DNA of 64,000 bases from Chlorocebus sabaeus (taxonomy: Eukaryota; Chordata; Mammalia; Primates; Cercopithecidae), in the NCBI RefSeq assembly GCF_047675955.1, contig NC_132914.1:45408521-45472520 (forward strand), given 5' to 3'. The position numbers were made by a program, and so were the translations under genes. Below are positions 1 to 10,900 of the stretch, piece after piece. Under the pieces are notes generated by a model. That model was given only the letters and a program-made list of their open reading frames with translations, ran no database searches and had not been told where the DNA came from. Every line of letters starts with the position of its first letter. Position 1 is the stretch's first letter.

Positions 1-167
1 CTTACCTGCTTCTGATATCACAGCCCCTGAAAAGGAAAACTCCATTCTATGAGGGAGTGAGTGACAAGACCATATTCTTGGTATTCTTATGCAAATAGGC
101 ATGGCCTAGTGGATCTACAGGGCCCTGGAGCACCCTGGGGATGGGCCCTGATGTGTCTCTCCTGCAG

Positions 168-335
168 GGGTGCTGGCATTGTGGGTCCTCGTGACTCACA
201 TTATGTACATGCAAGATTACTGGAGGACCTGGCTCAAGGGGCTGCGCGGCTTCTTCTTCGTGGGTGTCCTCTTCTCGGCTGTCTCCATCGCTGCCTTCTG
301 CACCTTCCTCGTGCTGGCCATCACCCGGCATCAGA
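168..335 (+). CDS. SLC48A1: SLC48A1 penultimate coding exon
   Basis: Acceptor AG at 166-167, donor GT at 336-337. The 168 nt give a split Gly, 55 full codons and the first base of Ser. The frame is fixed by VLALWVLVTH and ends in VLAITRHQ. It encodes transmembrane segments 2 and 3 with the basic loop RTWLKGLRG between them. Confidence 0.95.
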
Positions 336-1400
336 GTGAGGGCGGGTCCCAGGGAAAGAGGGCATGGGAGGGGCAGCAGGGGGGATTTTAGCAGCATTCC
401 CATCCTGGTTCCACAGGTTACCTCCAAAGAGACTGGGTGGATCACTTAACCTCCCTGGGCACGGGTTTTGTTATGTTCAAGTGGAGAAAACAAGTCCCCA
501 CCTCCCAAGTTGGGTGGAGTCAGTGAAACTGATGTGAAGTCTTGAGCAGTGCATAGCCCATACAAGCACCCATGATATTGGGACCCATTAGTCTCTGCCC
601 AGCTCTGGGATGGGCGCGCCCTCTGGTGGCTGTGGCTGGAAGTAACCAGAGGCCCTTCTTCCTGGAGTCTGATGCTAACTAAAGCAGGTTTGTTACGGAA
701 GCAGAGTGGATGATACAGACCTGTGATTGGCCAGCCCTGCCCTTCCCTAATCCCCACGGCCTCCTGCCTGAAAACCCTGGAATGTTCTAAAATGGTCCCC
801 AGCCCCTCGGCCGTGGAACAGTAGTGGCCCGTGGCCTGTTAGGAACCAGGCCGCATAGCAGGTGAAGGGCAAGGAAGCCTTACCGCCTGAGCTCCGCCTC
901 CTGCCAGGTCAGGGGTGGGCATTAGGAGCACAAACCCTGTTGTGAGGCACATGCGAGGGATCTAGGTTGCGTGCCCCTGATGATCTAATGCCTGACGATC
1001 TGAGGTGGAACAGTTTCATCCCAAAACCGTTTCCCCCAGTTTTTTTGTGGAATAATTGTCTTCCACAAAACCAGTCCCTGGTGCCAAAAAGGTTGGGGAC
1101 CATGGCTCTAAAACCTCCGTCACAATCTCTTTCTGAAGGGTTGGTTCAGCTGCCGGGAGGTTGCAGGGATGTTGAGTGGGGAGGGTGGCCCTGGCCTTGT
1201 GGCCAGTGCAGAGGCTGAGGGCAGGGCGTGCTCAAGTCACCGTCGGTTCTTCTCTCCCTGCAGGCCTCACAGACCCCACCAGCTACTACCTCTCCAGTGT
1301 CTGGAGCTTCATTTCCTTCAAGTGGGCCTTCCTGCTCAGCCTCTATGCCCACCGCTACCGGGCTGACTTTGCCGACATCAGCATCCTCAGCGATTTCTGA
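168..1400 (+). CDS. SLC48A1: SLC48A1 (HRG1) haem transporter, last two coding exons (partial gene)
   Basis: SLC48A1 is a small four-helix membrane protein that moves haem out of endosomes and lysosomes into the cytosol. Two exons are visible, 168-335 and 1264-1400 (stop TGA 1398-1400). They encode about residues 46-146 of the 146-residue family protein. The first 45 residues, with the promoter, lie left of the window. Exon 2 encodes hydrophobic helices and reads GVLALWVLVTHIMYMQDY; exon 3 has the SSVWSFISFKW helix and the aromatic/basic stretch YAHRYRADF, then ends ISILSDF. The splice sites are cctgcag|GG, CAGA|gtgagg and ctgcag|GC, and the phases join correctly (A|GC = Ser). One residue differs from the human protein as I recall it (Ile for Val in VTHIMYM). 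Identification is by direct recognition of the peptide and is supported by the HDAC7 neighbour. Confidence 0.96.
616..630 (-). promoter_or_regulatory. CTCF-type binding motif
   Basis: Read on the - strand, the site is GCCACCAGAGGGCGC. It fits every position of the common CTCF core CCASYAGRKGGCR. It lies in unique intronic DNA of SLC48A1, about 3.2 kb before the shared gene ends. Occupancy is inferred from motif quality only. Confidence 0.6.
793..1105 (+). mobile_element. MER1-type hAT-Charlie non-autonomous DNA transposon
   Basis: The full-length family pattern is recognisable: GGCCTGTTAGGAACCAGGCC near the left end, CCGCCTGAGCTCCGCCTCCTG, and AAAAAGGTTGGGGACC at the right end. It is flanked by an 8-bp target duplication, ttctaaaa (785-792) and ctctaaaa (1106-1113), as expected for hAT elements. 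It encodes no transposase. Confidence 0.85.
1264..1400 (+). CDS. SLC48A1: SLC48A1 terminal coding exon
   Basis: Acceptor ctgcag at 1258-1263. The exon opens by completing Ser and reads LTDPTSYYLSSVWSF, the last transmembrane helix, then YAHRYRADFADISILSDF and TGA. The acidic and hydrophobic cytosolic tail is the part that would carry endolysosomal sorting information; that role is family knowledge, not something visible here. Confidence 0.95.
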
Positions 1401-1669
1401 CCCAGGGGTGAGGTCTCTGTACCCCAGGGGGGTCCTTAGGACCTGGACTCAGCCTCTGAGACGTTGGGAGAGGCTACTCCCACCCCCTGGGGACCCCAGA
1501 ACTGTGGCAGAAAATACACAGCAGGACGAGTGTGGTCTCCCAGGAAGCTGTCCCGCCCGTCCCCTTTAGGGGAGACCTGGGTGTGGTAGACAGGGGATTC
1601 TGCCATGTTGCTCCTCATCAGCTTGTCCAGAGGGCAGCTTTAGACCTCTTCAAATGGATCTGTTTTCTT

Positions 1670-1986
1670 TTCTTCTTCTTCTTTTTTTTTTTTTTTTTTT
1701 TGAGATGGAGTCTTAACTCTTATCACCCAGGCTGGAGTGCAGTGGCACAATCTCAGCTCACTGCAACCTCCACCTCCCGGGTTCAAGCAATTCTCCTGCC
1801 TCGGCCTCCCAAGTAACTGGGATTACAGGCATCTGCCACCATGCCTGGCAAATTTTTGTGTTTTTAGTAGAGACGGGGTTTTGCCATGTTAGCCAGGCTG
1901 GTCTTGAACTCCTGACCTCAGGTGATTTCACCCGTCTCAGTCTTCCAAAGTGCTGGTATTACAGGCGTGAGCCACCGTGCCCGACC
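1670..1986 (-). repeat. Alu SINE, antisense in the SLC48A1 3' UTR
   Basis: Poly(T) then the inverted Alu body (cccaggctggagtgcagtgg, gtagagacggggttt), ending gtgcccgacc. The perfect 15-bp target duplication tggatctgttttctt is at 1655-1669 and 1987-2001. In the mature mRNA it gives a U-rich inverted-Alu segment. Confidence 0.95.
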
Positions 1987-3399
1987 TGGATCTGTTTTCT
2001 TAGCACGCAGTGAGGAATCTTTGTATGTAAGGCCAGGGCAACAAAGTCAAGAGGTTAAGGGGTAGGGCCATGAGGCCTGGAGCTATGCTGCAGGCCAGGG
2101 CTTCCATCCCTGCTGCCCTAGGCACTCTCTTCCCAAGGCCAGGGTGGGCACCTGGGGAGGTCAGTTCAGGAATATCTAGCAGAGACCTCTTAAGCCCCCA
2201 TCCCAGCACCCCATCCTGTTGTTCCCAGAGCTGGTCTCCCATGAGTGTGCTAGAGCCAGATAGCCATGGCCCCTCACCCATCTCACCCACACACACAGGC
2301 ATCCATATACCCCAAAGGACTTCCAAATGAGGCCAGACTCAGGGTCATGGGGAATGTGCTCTCGCCCCTGGAAGGGCTTTGGGGAAGGGGGCAACATGGC
2401 AGAGGCTGGAAGGAGCCCCCAAACCTGTTCCCATGCCCCTCTAGCCCTGCGTTTCCACTCTGCCTTCTCAGAGTGCCCTTACTGCACCCAGACCACCGGC
2501 CAGGAGAGACCTTCTCTCCCACTCCAGCCCCTCACTGCCCTTCAACTAGAGCTTTCACCTTTTTACATTTCCCTTCTGAAGGACACAAATCTGCTTTCCT
2601 GCCCATACACTGGCCCAAGGGCTCACCTAACTTGGGAGGGAAGGGGCTGTTGTTACAAGGATGATTTTATGTTAGACTGCCATTTTGCACGGTCTCCCCC
2701 TTCCCACCTGATGTGTCCTGCCCCTCAGCTCTTTGCCTTATCTGTGTCACTGTCACTTTAGCAAAAATACAGCGGCCATTTGTATCAGCCTCTGGTGGTT
2801 GCTTGTGAGGTGGGAATCTTGTGGGGACAGGTGGACTTTGGGAGGAGTGGGCAGGGAGGGAGTGGTAGTGGCAGTTCTCGGGCTGTCTGATTAAGCCATT
2901 CCCCTAGTTCAATTGTGCCCTGGAGGGCAGGGGACAGGGTCAGTCTCTCTGGGGCTGGAGGCCCTCTTGCCTTGGCCCTCCTGGCATGGGGTAACCACCA
3001 GCTCAGCTCTCCTCCTCCAGCTCTCCTCTCTCTAGCACACCTCAGCCAGGGCAAGGATGCCCATGGGCATAGCTGCAGCAACCCCTGTGGGATTTGGTGT
3101 CCACACCTGAGAGGCCAGGCCAGATGGGAAAGGATTAACACCTCTTCCCTCACACCCTGCCAGGCTGCTGGGAGCTTGGGCCAGGTCTAAGGTAATGAGG
3201 TGCTCCTCTTCCTGCTGGAAAAACCGGGCCAACTCAGAACCACAAAGGCAGGTGCTGCCAGCCTGGCGCCTTCCTCTCTGCTTAGGCTGGGCGAGCTTGT
3301 CCAGGCCTGTGCCTCACCCCTTTTCTCTTCTAGGCTCAATGTATGCTTAATCAGGCATGGTGCATCAGAGCAGGAAGGAACCATCAACAGTGTATGCTT

Positions 3400-3490
3400 C
3401 TGGAGCCTTCTACTGATAAACAGAGGCCCCAGAAGACTATTTGACTTACCTGAGCTCCCAGCTGGGACTTAAACCCAGGTGTGTCTGAGT
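3400..3490 (-). repeat. MIR fragment
   Basis: Degraded MIR pattern in reverse (ctactgataaacagaggcccc, then ctgggacttaaacccaggt). It lies inside the SLC48A1 3' UTR. Confidence 0.5.
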
Positions 3491-3833
3491 CACAGCTGTT
3501 TGGGGATGCCGTGGTGAGCTAGGGCTGAGCTCTTGTATTCCCACTCCCCCACCTGACCCCGACTTCCACCATATCAGGGCTGGTCTCTGTGGACTCAGCC
3601 CAGGCCTGCCTCCTCTTTGTCACCCCAAAGTGGGGCAGCCAGGGATAGCCAGGGTGTGTTCAGAATGGGTTCTTCCTGCAGGGCACGAAGGGCAAAGAGT
3701 TAGAGGGGCTGCAGCCCAGACCACCCTGGTCCCTCCTCCGGCACTGACTCAGACGCACACAGGTGCGCGGCACAGCCACTTGACGGCACACTGCTCACTT
3801 CCGGGGGGACCTTTCAGAGGCACTTTTAAAGCA

Positions 3834-3848
3834 AATAAAGCAAATAAA
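3834..3848 (+). terminator. SLC48A1: SLC48A1 poly(A) signals (two AATAAA in tandem)
   Basis: A 9-bp unit GCAAATAAA is repeated directly (3831-3839 and 3840-3848), giving two canonical hexamers. A U-rich downstream element follows (tttattgtt, then attttttttcc to about 3872). Cleavage is therefore expected around 3860-3870. Confidence 0.8.
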
Positions 3849-3851
3849 ACA

Positions 3852-3857
3852 TTTATT
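3852..3857 (-). terminator. HDAC7: HDAC7 poly(A) signal
   Basis: TTTATT on + is AATAAA on -, the only canonical hexamer between the HDAC7 stop codon (4953) and this point. The - strand downstream is U-rich (tgttttatttgctttatttg) because it is the complement of the SLC48A1 signals. Cleavage is expected near 3830-3845. Confidence 0.8.
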
Positions 3858-3933
3858 GTTCAGATTTTTTTCCATTTTGTTCCTTTTTACAAAAACATGC
3901 ATACATACACAGGGTATGGTGGGTCCTAGGAAA

Positions 3934-3998
3934 GACACACACCCCTCACACACGCTCACACACACTCCTCATTCACACACACGCTCACACACATTTTC
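3934..3998. repeat. Imperfect (CA)n microsatellite
   Basis: Repeated cacacac blocks separated by gct and tcct (cacacccctcacacacgctcacacaca and similar). It lies in the distal HDAC7 3' UTR, about 80 bp from its poly(A) signal. Confidence 0.8.
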
Positions 3999-4952
3999 CT
4001 TCTTGACCCCAGGCCTGGACCCCCAAAAGCCTTGAAGACTTTGCCAGAGCAGCCTCCCCTCCTCCGTGTCTGTATCTTCTCTCCCACCCCTTCCCCCTCA
4101 GCCAGGCTAGTCCTATGTGGGGTGGGAGTCAGAGCTGTGGTGGGGGAGACCCCAGAAACAGAAGGCTCCCCGAGGGGGCAGTGGTCGAGGGGTCCCAGGG
4201 GTATGCTGTGCTTCTGGGGGAGATGAAGGGTTTGGCACCATTGGATCAGGAAGCACAGGACTCCCAGAGCACCCGACTCCCAGAGCACCCATCCGCTCCA
4301 CCAGGGCATCGCCAGGAGGTTGATGTAGGGGGCCTCTGGTGAGGGCACAGACCAGAAGAGGGCTGCCAGTCTCGGCTGTCAGGGAGCTTCGTCTCAGTGC
4401 CCGGTGGTAAGGGGAAGCTTCCAGAGTCATCTGAGGAAGCAGGTAAGAGGCACTCCCCCTGCACTCAGGAATATGGGACCTATTGGCTGCCACTACCCGC
4501 CAGCCCCTAGAGCCTAGGAAGGGCCAGCCTGTCTGAGGCCAAGTTCACATTTCTGTGTGGAGCCCGGGGCTGTGTGCAAAGTCTGGGGTTTGCAGAGCCA
4601 GGAATAGTGGTTAAGGGTGAGCCCGACGGAGCCGGAGCCAGTCCTCCTCTGTGCAGTCCTGAGGAATGGGGGCCACAGCCAGGGCCCACACCGGAGGGGA
4701 GAATGTGTTCTCGAGAGCCCTGTGGGGGTCGCTGCCCAGCCCGCCTCCTCTCAGGGTCCTCTCCAGTCCCCATTCTAGACCCAGGGATTTTCTCAGGCTC
4801 CCTGGGATGACTGTCAAGGCAGGCAGGCTGTTTTCTCATCCCAACTACCTGCCCACAGGATCTCTAAAGACCCAGGAATGGGGGCTACTGCCAGGGGTTA
4901 GAAGAGAACCAGGTCCCAAGGGCATGGTGGGCGGGCAGATGGTTCCAGAGCC

Positions 4953-4998
4953 TTAGAGATTCATAGGTTCTTCCTCCTCCACCAGCTGCTCCGAGGGC
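4953..4998 (-). CDS. HDAC7: HDAC7 terminal coding exon 26
   Basis: 46 nt after acceptor ctcgcAG. Completes Arg, reads PSEQLVEEEEPMNL and stops at TAA (4955-4953). The acidic tail is conserved in the family. Confidence 0.97.
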
Positions 4999-7900
4999 CT
5001 GCGAGGAGGGACAAGGGTGGGATGCTGGAGCGCCAGAGCTGCAGGAAGGGCCTTAGCTGAGCTTCCTCTCAACTCTGGTCAGGAAGCCTGGGAGGGTTGG
5101 GGTGGCTGCACAGGGGACCCGGGGTCTTCAAGCAGGGAGGAATGAAGCGGTGGAGAGGCTGTGGGCCCAGGGCGGGGGGTCTGGCATTACCTGTCTTCAG
5201 CCAGGATGCCCACAGAGAGGGATGCCAGTGCGGTCACTGCCTCCACTTCTTCTTTGTCAGCCCCTGGCACTCTAGGCACCCAGGAGTCTGGACAGGAGGC
5301 CAGGCGCTGCATGCAGCCCCAGTATTTACCTGGGGTAAGATGCCAGGTCAGAAAGGGTTAGAGAAGGCAAGCCCCCCCACACCATGTCCTAGACTGGATA
5401 CTGAGGTTGGTGTCTCAGGCCCAGGGCCCCGGAGTAGCAGGCCTGTCCTCCACTTGGGGTTGGCTCTCCCACCTGCCCCTCTCCTCACTTTACTCCCCCT
5501 CCCCCACAGCCTGACAGGGTAAGCAGAGTGGGTTCAACATGGCTGTGAGGGGGTCCTAGCAGGTGCCCAGCCTTTCTCTCATCCCCTGTGGCTGCAAGGC
5601 CACCTTTGACTCATTCCCCACAGGTGCAGGGCTCCTGAGAGCATCAGGAGGGCCTGCTTGCCTGCAGACAGGGTCTGTGTCACAGCGACCTCCCAGAGCC
5701 CCAAGCTCGGGCCTCCCACTTAAATGCAGCCCCCACCAGTGCTCAGCCCAGCACTCAGGAAAGCAGGGCCTGGGAGGTGGGAAGAACACGACGTGGGAGA
5801 GCTGACCATCACCACGGCCGCTCTGCATGGGTGCCCAGGCCAGAAGAATGCTCCTCCTGCCTGCTGCTGTGAGAAGCCATGTCCTGGAACCTGGCTCAGT
5901 GTGGGGGTACCCACCGTAAGAGGAATCAGCCATGTCTTTACCATCATGGCTCCTGTACCCAGCCCTTGATATGGGAATCTATTTTATTCATTTTTATCCC
6001 TAGTATAGATTATGGGTCTTGACATAAGATGCTCAATAGATATTGAGTTGAAGTTGAAAATTTAAAGTACTTTACAAATGTGGGGGTTATCCTAAGACCC
6101 AGCCCCCAGAGCTCCTGAGACCCCCATGGCCAGGACTGAGGGGAGGGATGGGAACCAGGCCTTTTGGCAAACAAGGCCTGAGTGTTGCTGTTCACCTGGC
6201 CGTGGTCTAGGGCTGTAGCTAGAGATGGAGGCCAGTCCCTACCTTGAGGGGCCACTGTCCGCTGGGCCCTGCTGGCTCCATCGGGAGGGCTCAGAGGACA
6301 CCCCCTCGCTCGGGGGTGCTCACCATTGCTGCCTGGGTCATTCACAGGAATCTTACTCCAGACCAACAGCAGGTCACCTGGCTGGCACTGGAAGCCCTAG
6401 GACTCTGGCCACGGGGGGGCAGGGTACCACCAAGATCCCCCAGTCTGAGCTCAGCGAGTGTCCCATCTCCACACTTACTGTGCACCCGGATCACGGCCTC
6501 CAGAGAGCGGATGGCATTGAGGTTGGGTTTCTGTTTCCAGCCTTCTTCTGAAAGGGGATCCACCTATAGAAAACAGTACATCAGCCACCAGTCTCAGGGA
6601 CCCACAGGCCCAGCTCACTCCCACCCCAGGGGCCCCGGACTGCTAGCCACAAGCACACTCTACCTAGGCCAGGAGACGCTGCCCGGACTTAACTTGGAAC
6701 AGAGGCTTCCGCTTCGCCTACCTCGTTTCAGGCCTGGCCACTCCCACCCTGTGCCATCCCATCTGCCTGCTCTTTGGGTAGTCCTGGGAGAGCCAGGCTA
6801 ACCTGCCTGACAGAAACACGGATAGGGGAGGGAGATGGCTCACCTTGTTACCCAGAAGAGCAGCCACACAGGCCTCAGAGGCGTCACAGATGGCTGTGAG
6901 GTCATGGCCACCCTCCAGGGCCAGCACCACTGCACCTCCTGCCAGGTTCATCAGTTGCTGCGTCATGTACCCAAAACCTAGAGGTTGGATGGGGAGAAAT
7001 GGGAGGGGAGGGAGTGGAGAGGTGACCCCGTTCCCGACCCCTGTGGCTTCCCTGCTTGCTTCCTCCCTAATAAAGAATGACTCACATATATCAATCACTA
7101 TTTCCAAAGTGCTTTCACATTGAATGTCGTGCAAAACCTACTAGTATGCTTCACTCAAGGCTCAGGGAGGTTAAGGGCCTGGGAAAAGCCCCACAGCTAG
7201 TAAGTGGCAGCAAGGTAGGACTTGAACTTGAGTCATTGACTCTAGCCTGTGTCTTTTTCACTGAGCTGCACCCTCTCCTCCTTCTGTCCTGTGGGCCCTG
7301 TGGCCCAGTGGGCTGAGTGGGCGCCGTCTAGTCTGAGAGTGCTGCTCCTCTCTCCCCTTCCTCTGGAGGAGCTGCCAGCTCCCCTGGAATCAACCCAGCT
7401 GGGGTGGGGAGTCCCATGGGTGAGCTTCCTGCCTACTGGAATTAAGTCCCCATGAGTATGACCTGGTCAAGCCCTCTATGGTGAACCAGCCCGGTCCTGA
7501 GAAAGGGCCTGGGCTGTGCTCAGATCCTGGGGGCCAGCTGCCATACTCCAGTCCTCAGGCTGAAAGTACTGGGCTGACCACTGCCACCTTCCCTTTCTGA
7601 CTTGGGAGTGCCTCCCTACTCCCCGCACCACCTCCCTACTCCCCATACCGCCTCCCCACTGCCCGCACCCCCTGGCTCTCAGTCCCTATATCTCCCCCTC
7701 AGCTGAGGCTCCCTTACATTTGGCAGAAACATGGTAGCCACCCAGTGGGGCCGGGTGACCCTCAGCAGCATCAAATCCAGCAGACACCAGGACTAGGTCT
7801 GGAGAGAACTCTCGGGCAATGGGCATCACGACTGTCCTGTGAGATCACAAGAAGTGGTGATCATCATACTGTGCAGGGTTGCCGGGGCGGTTCTGCCAAT

Positions 7901-10900
7901 GTTGCAGTGGGGCACCCTGTTCTTAGGCCTCCAAGGCTCCCAATGCCCCAGCACAACTGGCAGATTTCTCTGACCTCCTTGATCTTGGCTGGCCACCCAT
8001 GTCCCTGGCACACACACCCTGGACTCAGCCCCCTAGGGGACTTAACTAGCAGGAGGCAGAAAGGAGCCAAGGATGGGGCACCAGAGGCAATGAAAGAGGA
8101 GTGTGTGTGACCATGTGTGTGTGCACGTGTGTGTGCATGGAACCATCTGTGGGGTGCAGTGAGCATCCGTGGGGTGCAGTGGCCTGAGCCACAGGGAAAG
8201 GGTAATCTCATGGCCTTGCAGAGATGGACTCTGGTCATGAAGCTTCAGGGACTAGAAATGCTCAGTCCTTTGGACTGAGTTGGCCACACCCAGCTACTCA
8301 CTACTTGAGAGGTGAGTGGGGACAACTAGGTCCTCTGAGGTCCTGGGCCACCTGGCTACATTCTCTCCATCCTCTCCCTCTTCCAGCCCTCCCCCACAAC
8401 TGCCTCCCTCTACCCTGATCCAACTCTGGGGTCTGCTTGGGTGTTCTTCATAGCCCTGGGCTCTGAGAAGACTCCAAGAACTCCAGCCCAGGGCTCTCAC
8501 AGAATTAGCTGTCATGGAGATAACTCCAGAAAAGTGTTGGAAGATCCATTTCCAGAATTCTCTTTTCCCAAATGGAGTGTAGGTACCCCAGTGTGAAATA
8601 TATAAGGGCTCCTGAACAAATCCCAAAGGCCCTCTTCCAGAATGACTTTTTTTTTAAGTTACTCCCCCAATATGGACATTATCTGTTTTCTCTCTTTCTC
8701 CACAATTTAAATTTCTGCTCTTCTGCTGAAAGCCCACCTCCCGCAGGCAGCCTTCTCTGACTAAATGTGCCAGCTCTGCTCACTCCACTGCCCATCTGCC
8801 AGCAATCAGTTTGACATTGGCTCTTGGTAATGTATGCCTTTGCAAAGCACGCTTTGACTTTTGCGTTCTTCTCTCTGTGTGTCCTATTCTCACTACTGTT
8901 CACCTACAATGTCTAGGAACTGGTGGGGACAGGCTGACAATCCAACTGATCACCTCCACCCTGGTGCTCTTGGGAGAATGGACAGGAGAGCACATACCTG
9001 AAAGCAGCCAGGTACTCAGGATCCCCCATGGGGGGATCCAGACCTCCAGTCCAGGCCACATTGACATTGAAGCCCTCACCGCTGCCAGCCCCTACCTGGA
9101 AAGCAGGAGGCAAGAGAGACATGAGGACAGCAGAGTCCCAGAAGGGGATCACCAGCTTGTTAGAGCTGCCACCCCAGCTCATCCAGCCTCCTCATTTCCA
9201 GATAGGGAAGTTGAGGCTCAGAGAGGTTCAGCAGTCTACCCAGGATCACACAGCTCATCACGACAGAGGCAGAGTAAGTGCCAGGAGGAGACTCAATGAG
9301 GCTGGAGGATGTGGCCCTGACATGCGGTTACCTCATCCACAGCCCCACTCCCTGGGAAGAAGTTGCCATCGTCATGGCGATGCAGGGAGATGTAGAGCAC
9401 ACTGGGGTCTTGGTAGAAGGTTTGCTGGGTGCCGTTGCCATGGTGCACGTCCTGTGTAGGGAGATAGGCAGTGATTAGGGAAGGCAGCGACACAGAGGCC
9501 AGGACAGGTTAGAAGGGTTTCAAGGTCAGTGGCCATTCTGAGGTCAGGACCCTAGACTGGGGATCAGGAACCTGGGGTTCCTAGAGCCACATGGTTGAGT
9601 GGCCCCACGTAATCCACTGCCCAGCTCTGAACCTCGGCTTCTCTGTGCTGGACAGGGCTGGCTGTAATATAAGATCCTGAAGGAGAGGAGGTGTCCCAAT
9701 CTCAGGCCAGCCCACCTGAGAGAGTAACTGTGTGGACATGGGGTTAGTGGCAAGGAGAGGGAAAGGTTCAGGGTTACACACATCAGGAACCACTCTGTCT
9801 TGCATAAAGTCATGAAGTTATGAGGTGATCAGAAACCAAGCTCGGTTACAGAGTGGCAGGTACACGAGGCCCAGCCCCATCCCTCTTAGGGAAAGCTGGC
9901 CCCTACACTTGACTCACAGGACCATGCGGGGACTCAAGTGTGCAAAGGTCCTCCACCATTCTCAACATCTGCTTAGAAATGTCTCTTTCACAGCTGTCAG
10001 TGCAGAAGGGACATAGCTTAGCAGTTAAATGCAAGCACTCTAGAGCTAACCGGGCTGGGTTCAAATCCATCTCACGACTTACGAATGACTGTGTGTGAGT
10101 TACTTAATCTCTCTGTGCTCACTTTCATCTGTAAAGTGGGTTATAGTCAGGATTAAATCTATCATGTGTAAAACCATCAGTGTCTGGATGTGATTAGTGG
10201 TGTACTGATGTTATCTGCTATTATTCTTATCATCACTACCTGTACAGGAAATGCAGAAATTACTAGATCTGCCAAAAGAAGCCAACAGAGGTCAAAAGAC
10301 AACACTCAAATGACAGCTCCTACCCATTGCGGGGGTTTGCGATGGCTGAATGCGTTCCCACACACCATCCCCTCTAGGCCTCCCAACTGTGATGTGGGTG
10401 TTATCTTCACTCAAGTTTTACACAAGGGGAAACTGAGGCTCAGAGAGGCTACTGCAGAACTAAGATATGAAGCCACATCTCTTAACTTCAGGCTCAGGGC
10501 CTTTCCCCCAGGGCTCTCGAATCAGAGGGTGCTACGAACAGGCACCTACCCAGTCTACAATGAGGATCTTGCTAGCCTTGCTCTGCTGTTGCAGCTGCCG
10601 GCAGGCGATGGCCACTGAGTTGAAGAAGCAGAAGCCCCTGGAAGGAGAGACAGTTCGTGCCAGCCCATTCTCCCCACATGCCCTCCCCTCCCCAGGCCCC
10701 TGGGTTGGCCCAGCCTGAGCAAGCTCAGGGAATAAGAAAGAATGTCCCTAAAGGAAGTTCCTGGGGGCTTGCCCCCCACCTCATCCCACCCAGGTCTTCC
10801 CCTAGCCTTACATGGCTGTTGAGTGATCTGCATGGTGTCCTGGGGGCCGCACCACAGCGAAACCATTCTGGAAAAAGAAAGAATGCTTGTCAATCAACAG

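Larger units (their letters stand above)
336..1263 (+). other. SLC48A1: SLC48A1 last intron
   Basis: 928-bp GT-AG intron. It holds unique sequence with a strong CTCF-type motif at 616-630, a nearly complete MER1-type hAT transposon at 793-1105, and a GC-rich stretch before the acceptor. The short ORFs here are not conserved proteins. Confidence 0.9.
1401..3865 (+). other. SLC48A1: SLC48A1 3' UTR
   Basis: About 2.46 kb from the stop codon to the first canonical AATAAA signals on this strand (3834-3839 and 3843-3848). No earlier AATAAA was seen. It contains an antisense Alu (1670-1986) and a MIR-like stretch near 3400-3490. The 3' boundary is inferred from the signals. Confidence 0.75.
3840..4952 (-). 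other. HDAC7: HDAC7 3' UTR
   Basis: About 1.1 kb, free of Alu elements. It contains an imperfect CA/GA-rich tract at 3934-3998 (near the 3' end of the transcript) and a small direct repeat of actcccagagcaccc at about 4259-4289. No coding potential is credible here despite several open frames. Confidence 0.8.
6978..7717 (-). other. HDAC7: HDAC7 intron 22
   Basis: 740 bp with a reversed MIR (7060-7290) and a short three-copy tandem repeat (7608-7676). Nothing coding seen. Confidence 0.8.

Noticed and set aside
6718..7134. 138-codon - strand frame containing HDAC7-like sequence
   Set aside because: Only its middle part (6,844-6,977) is exon 23; the flanks are intron, including a MIR. The exon was annotated with its splice sites instead.
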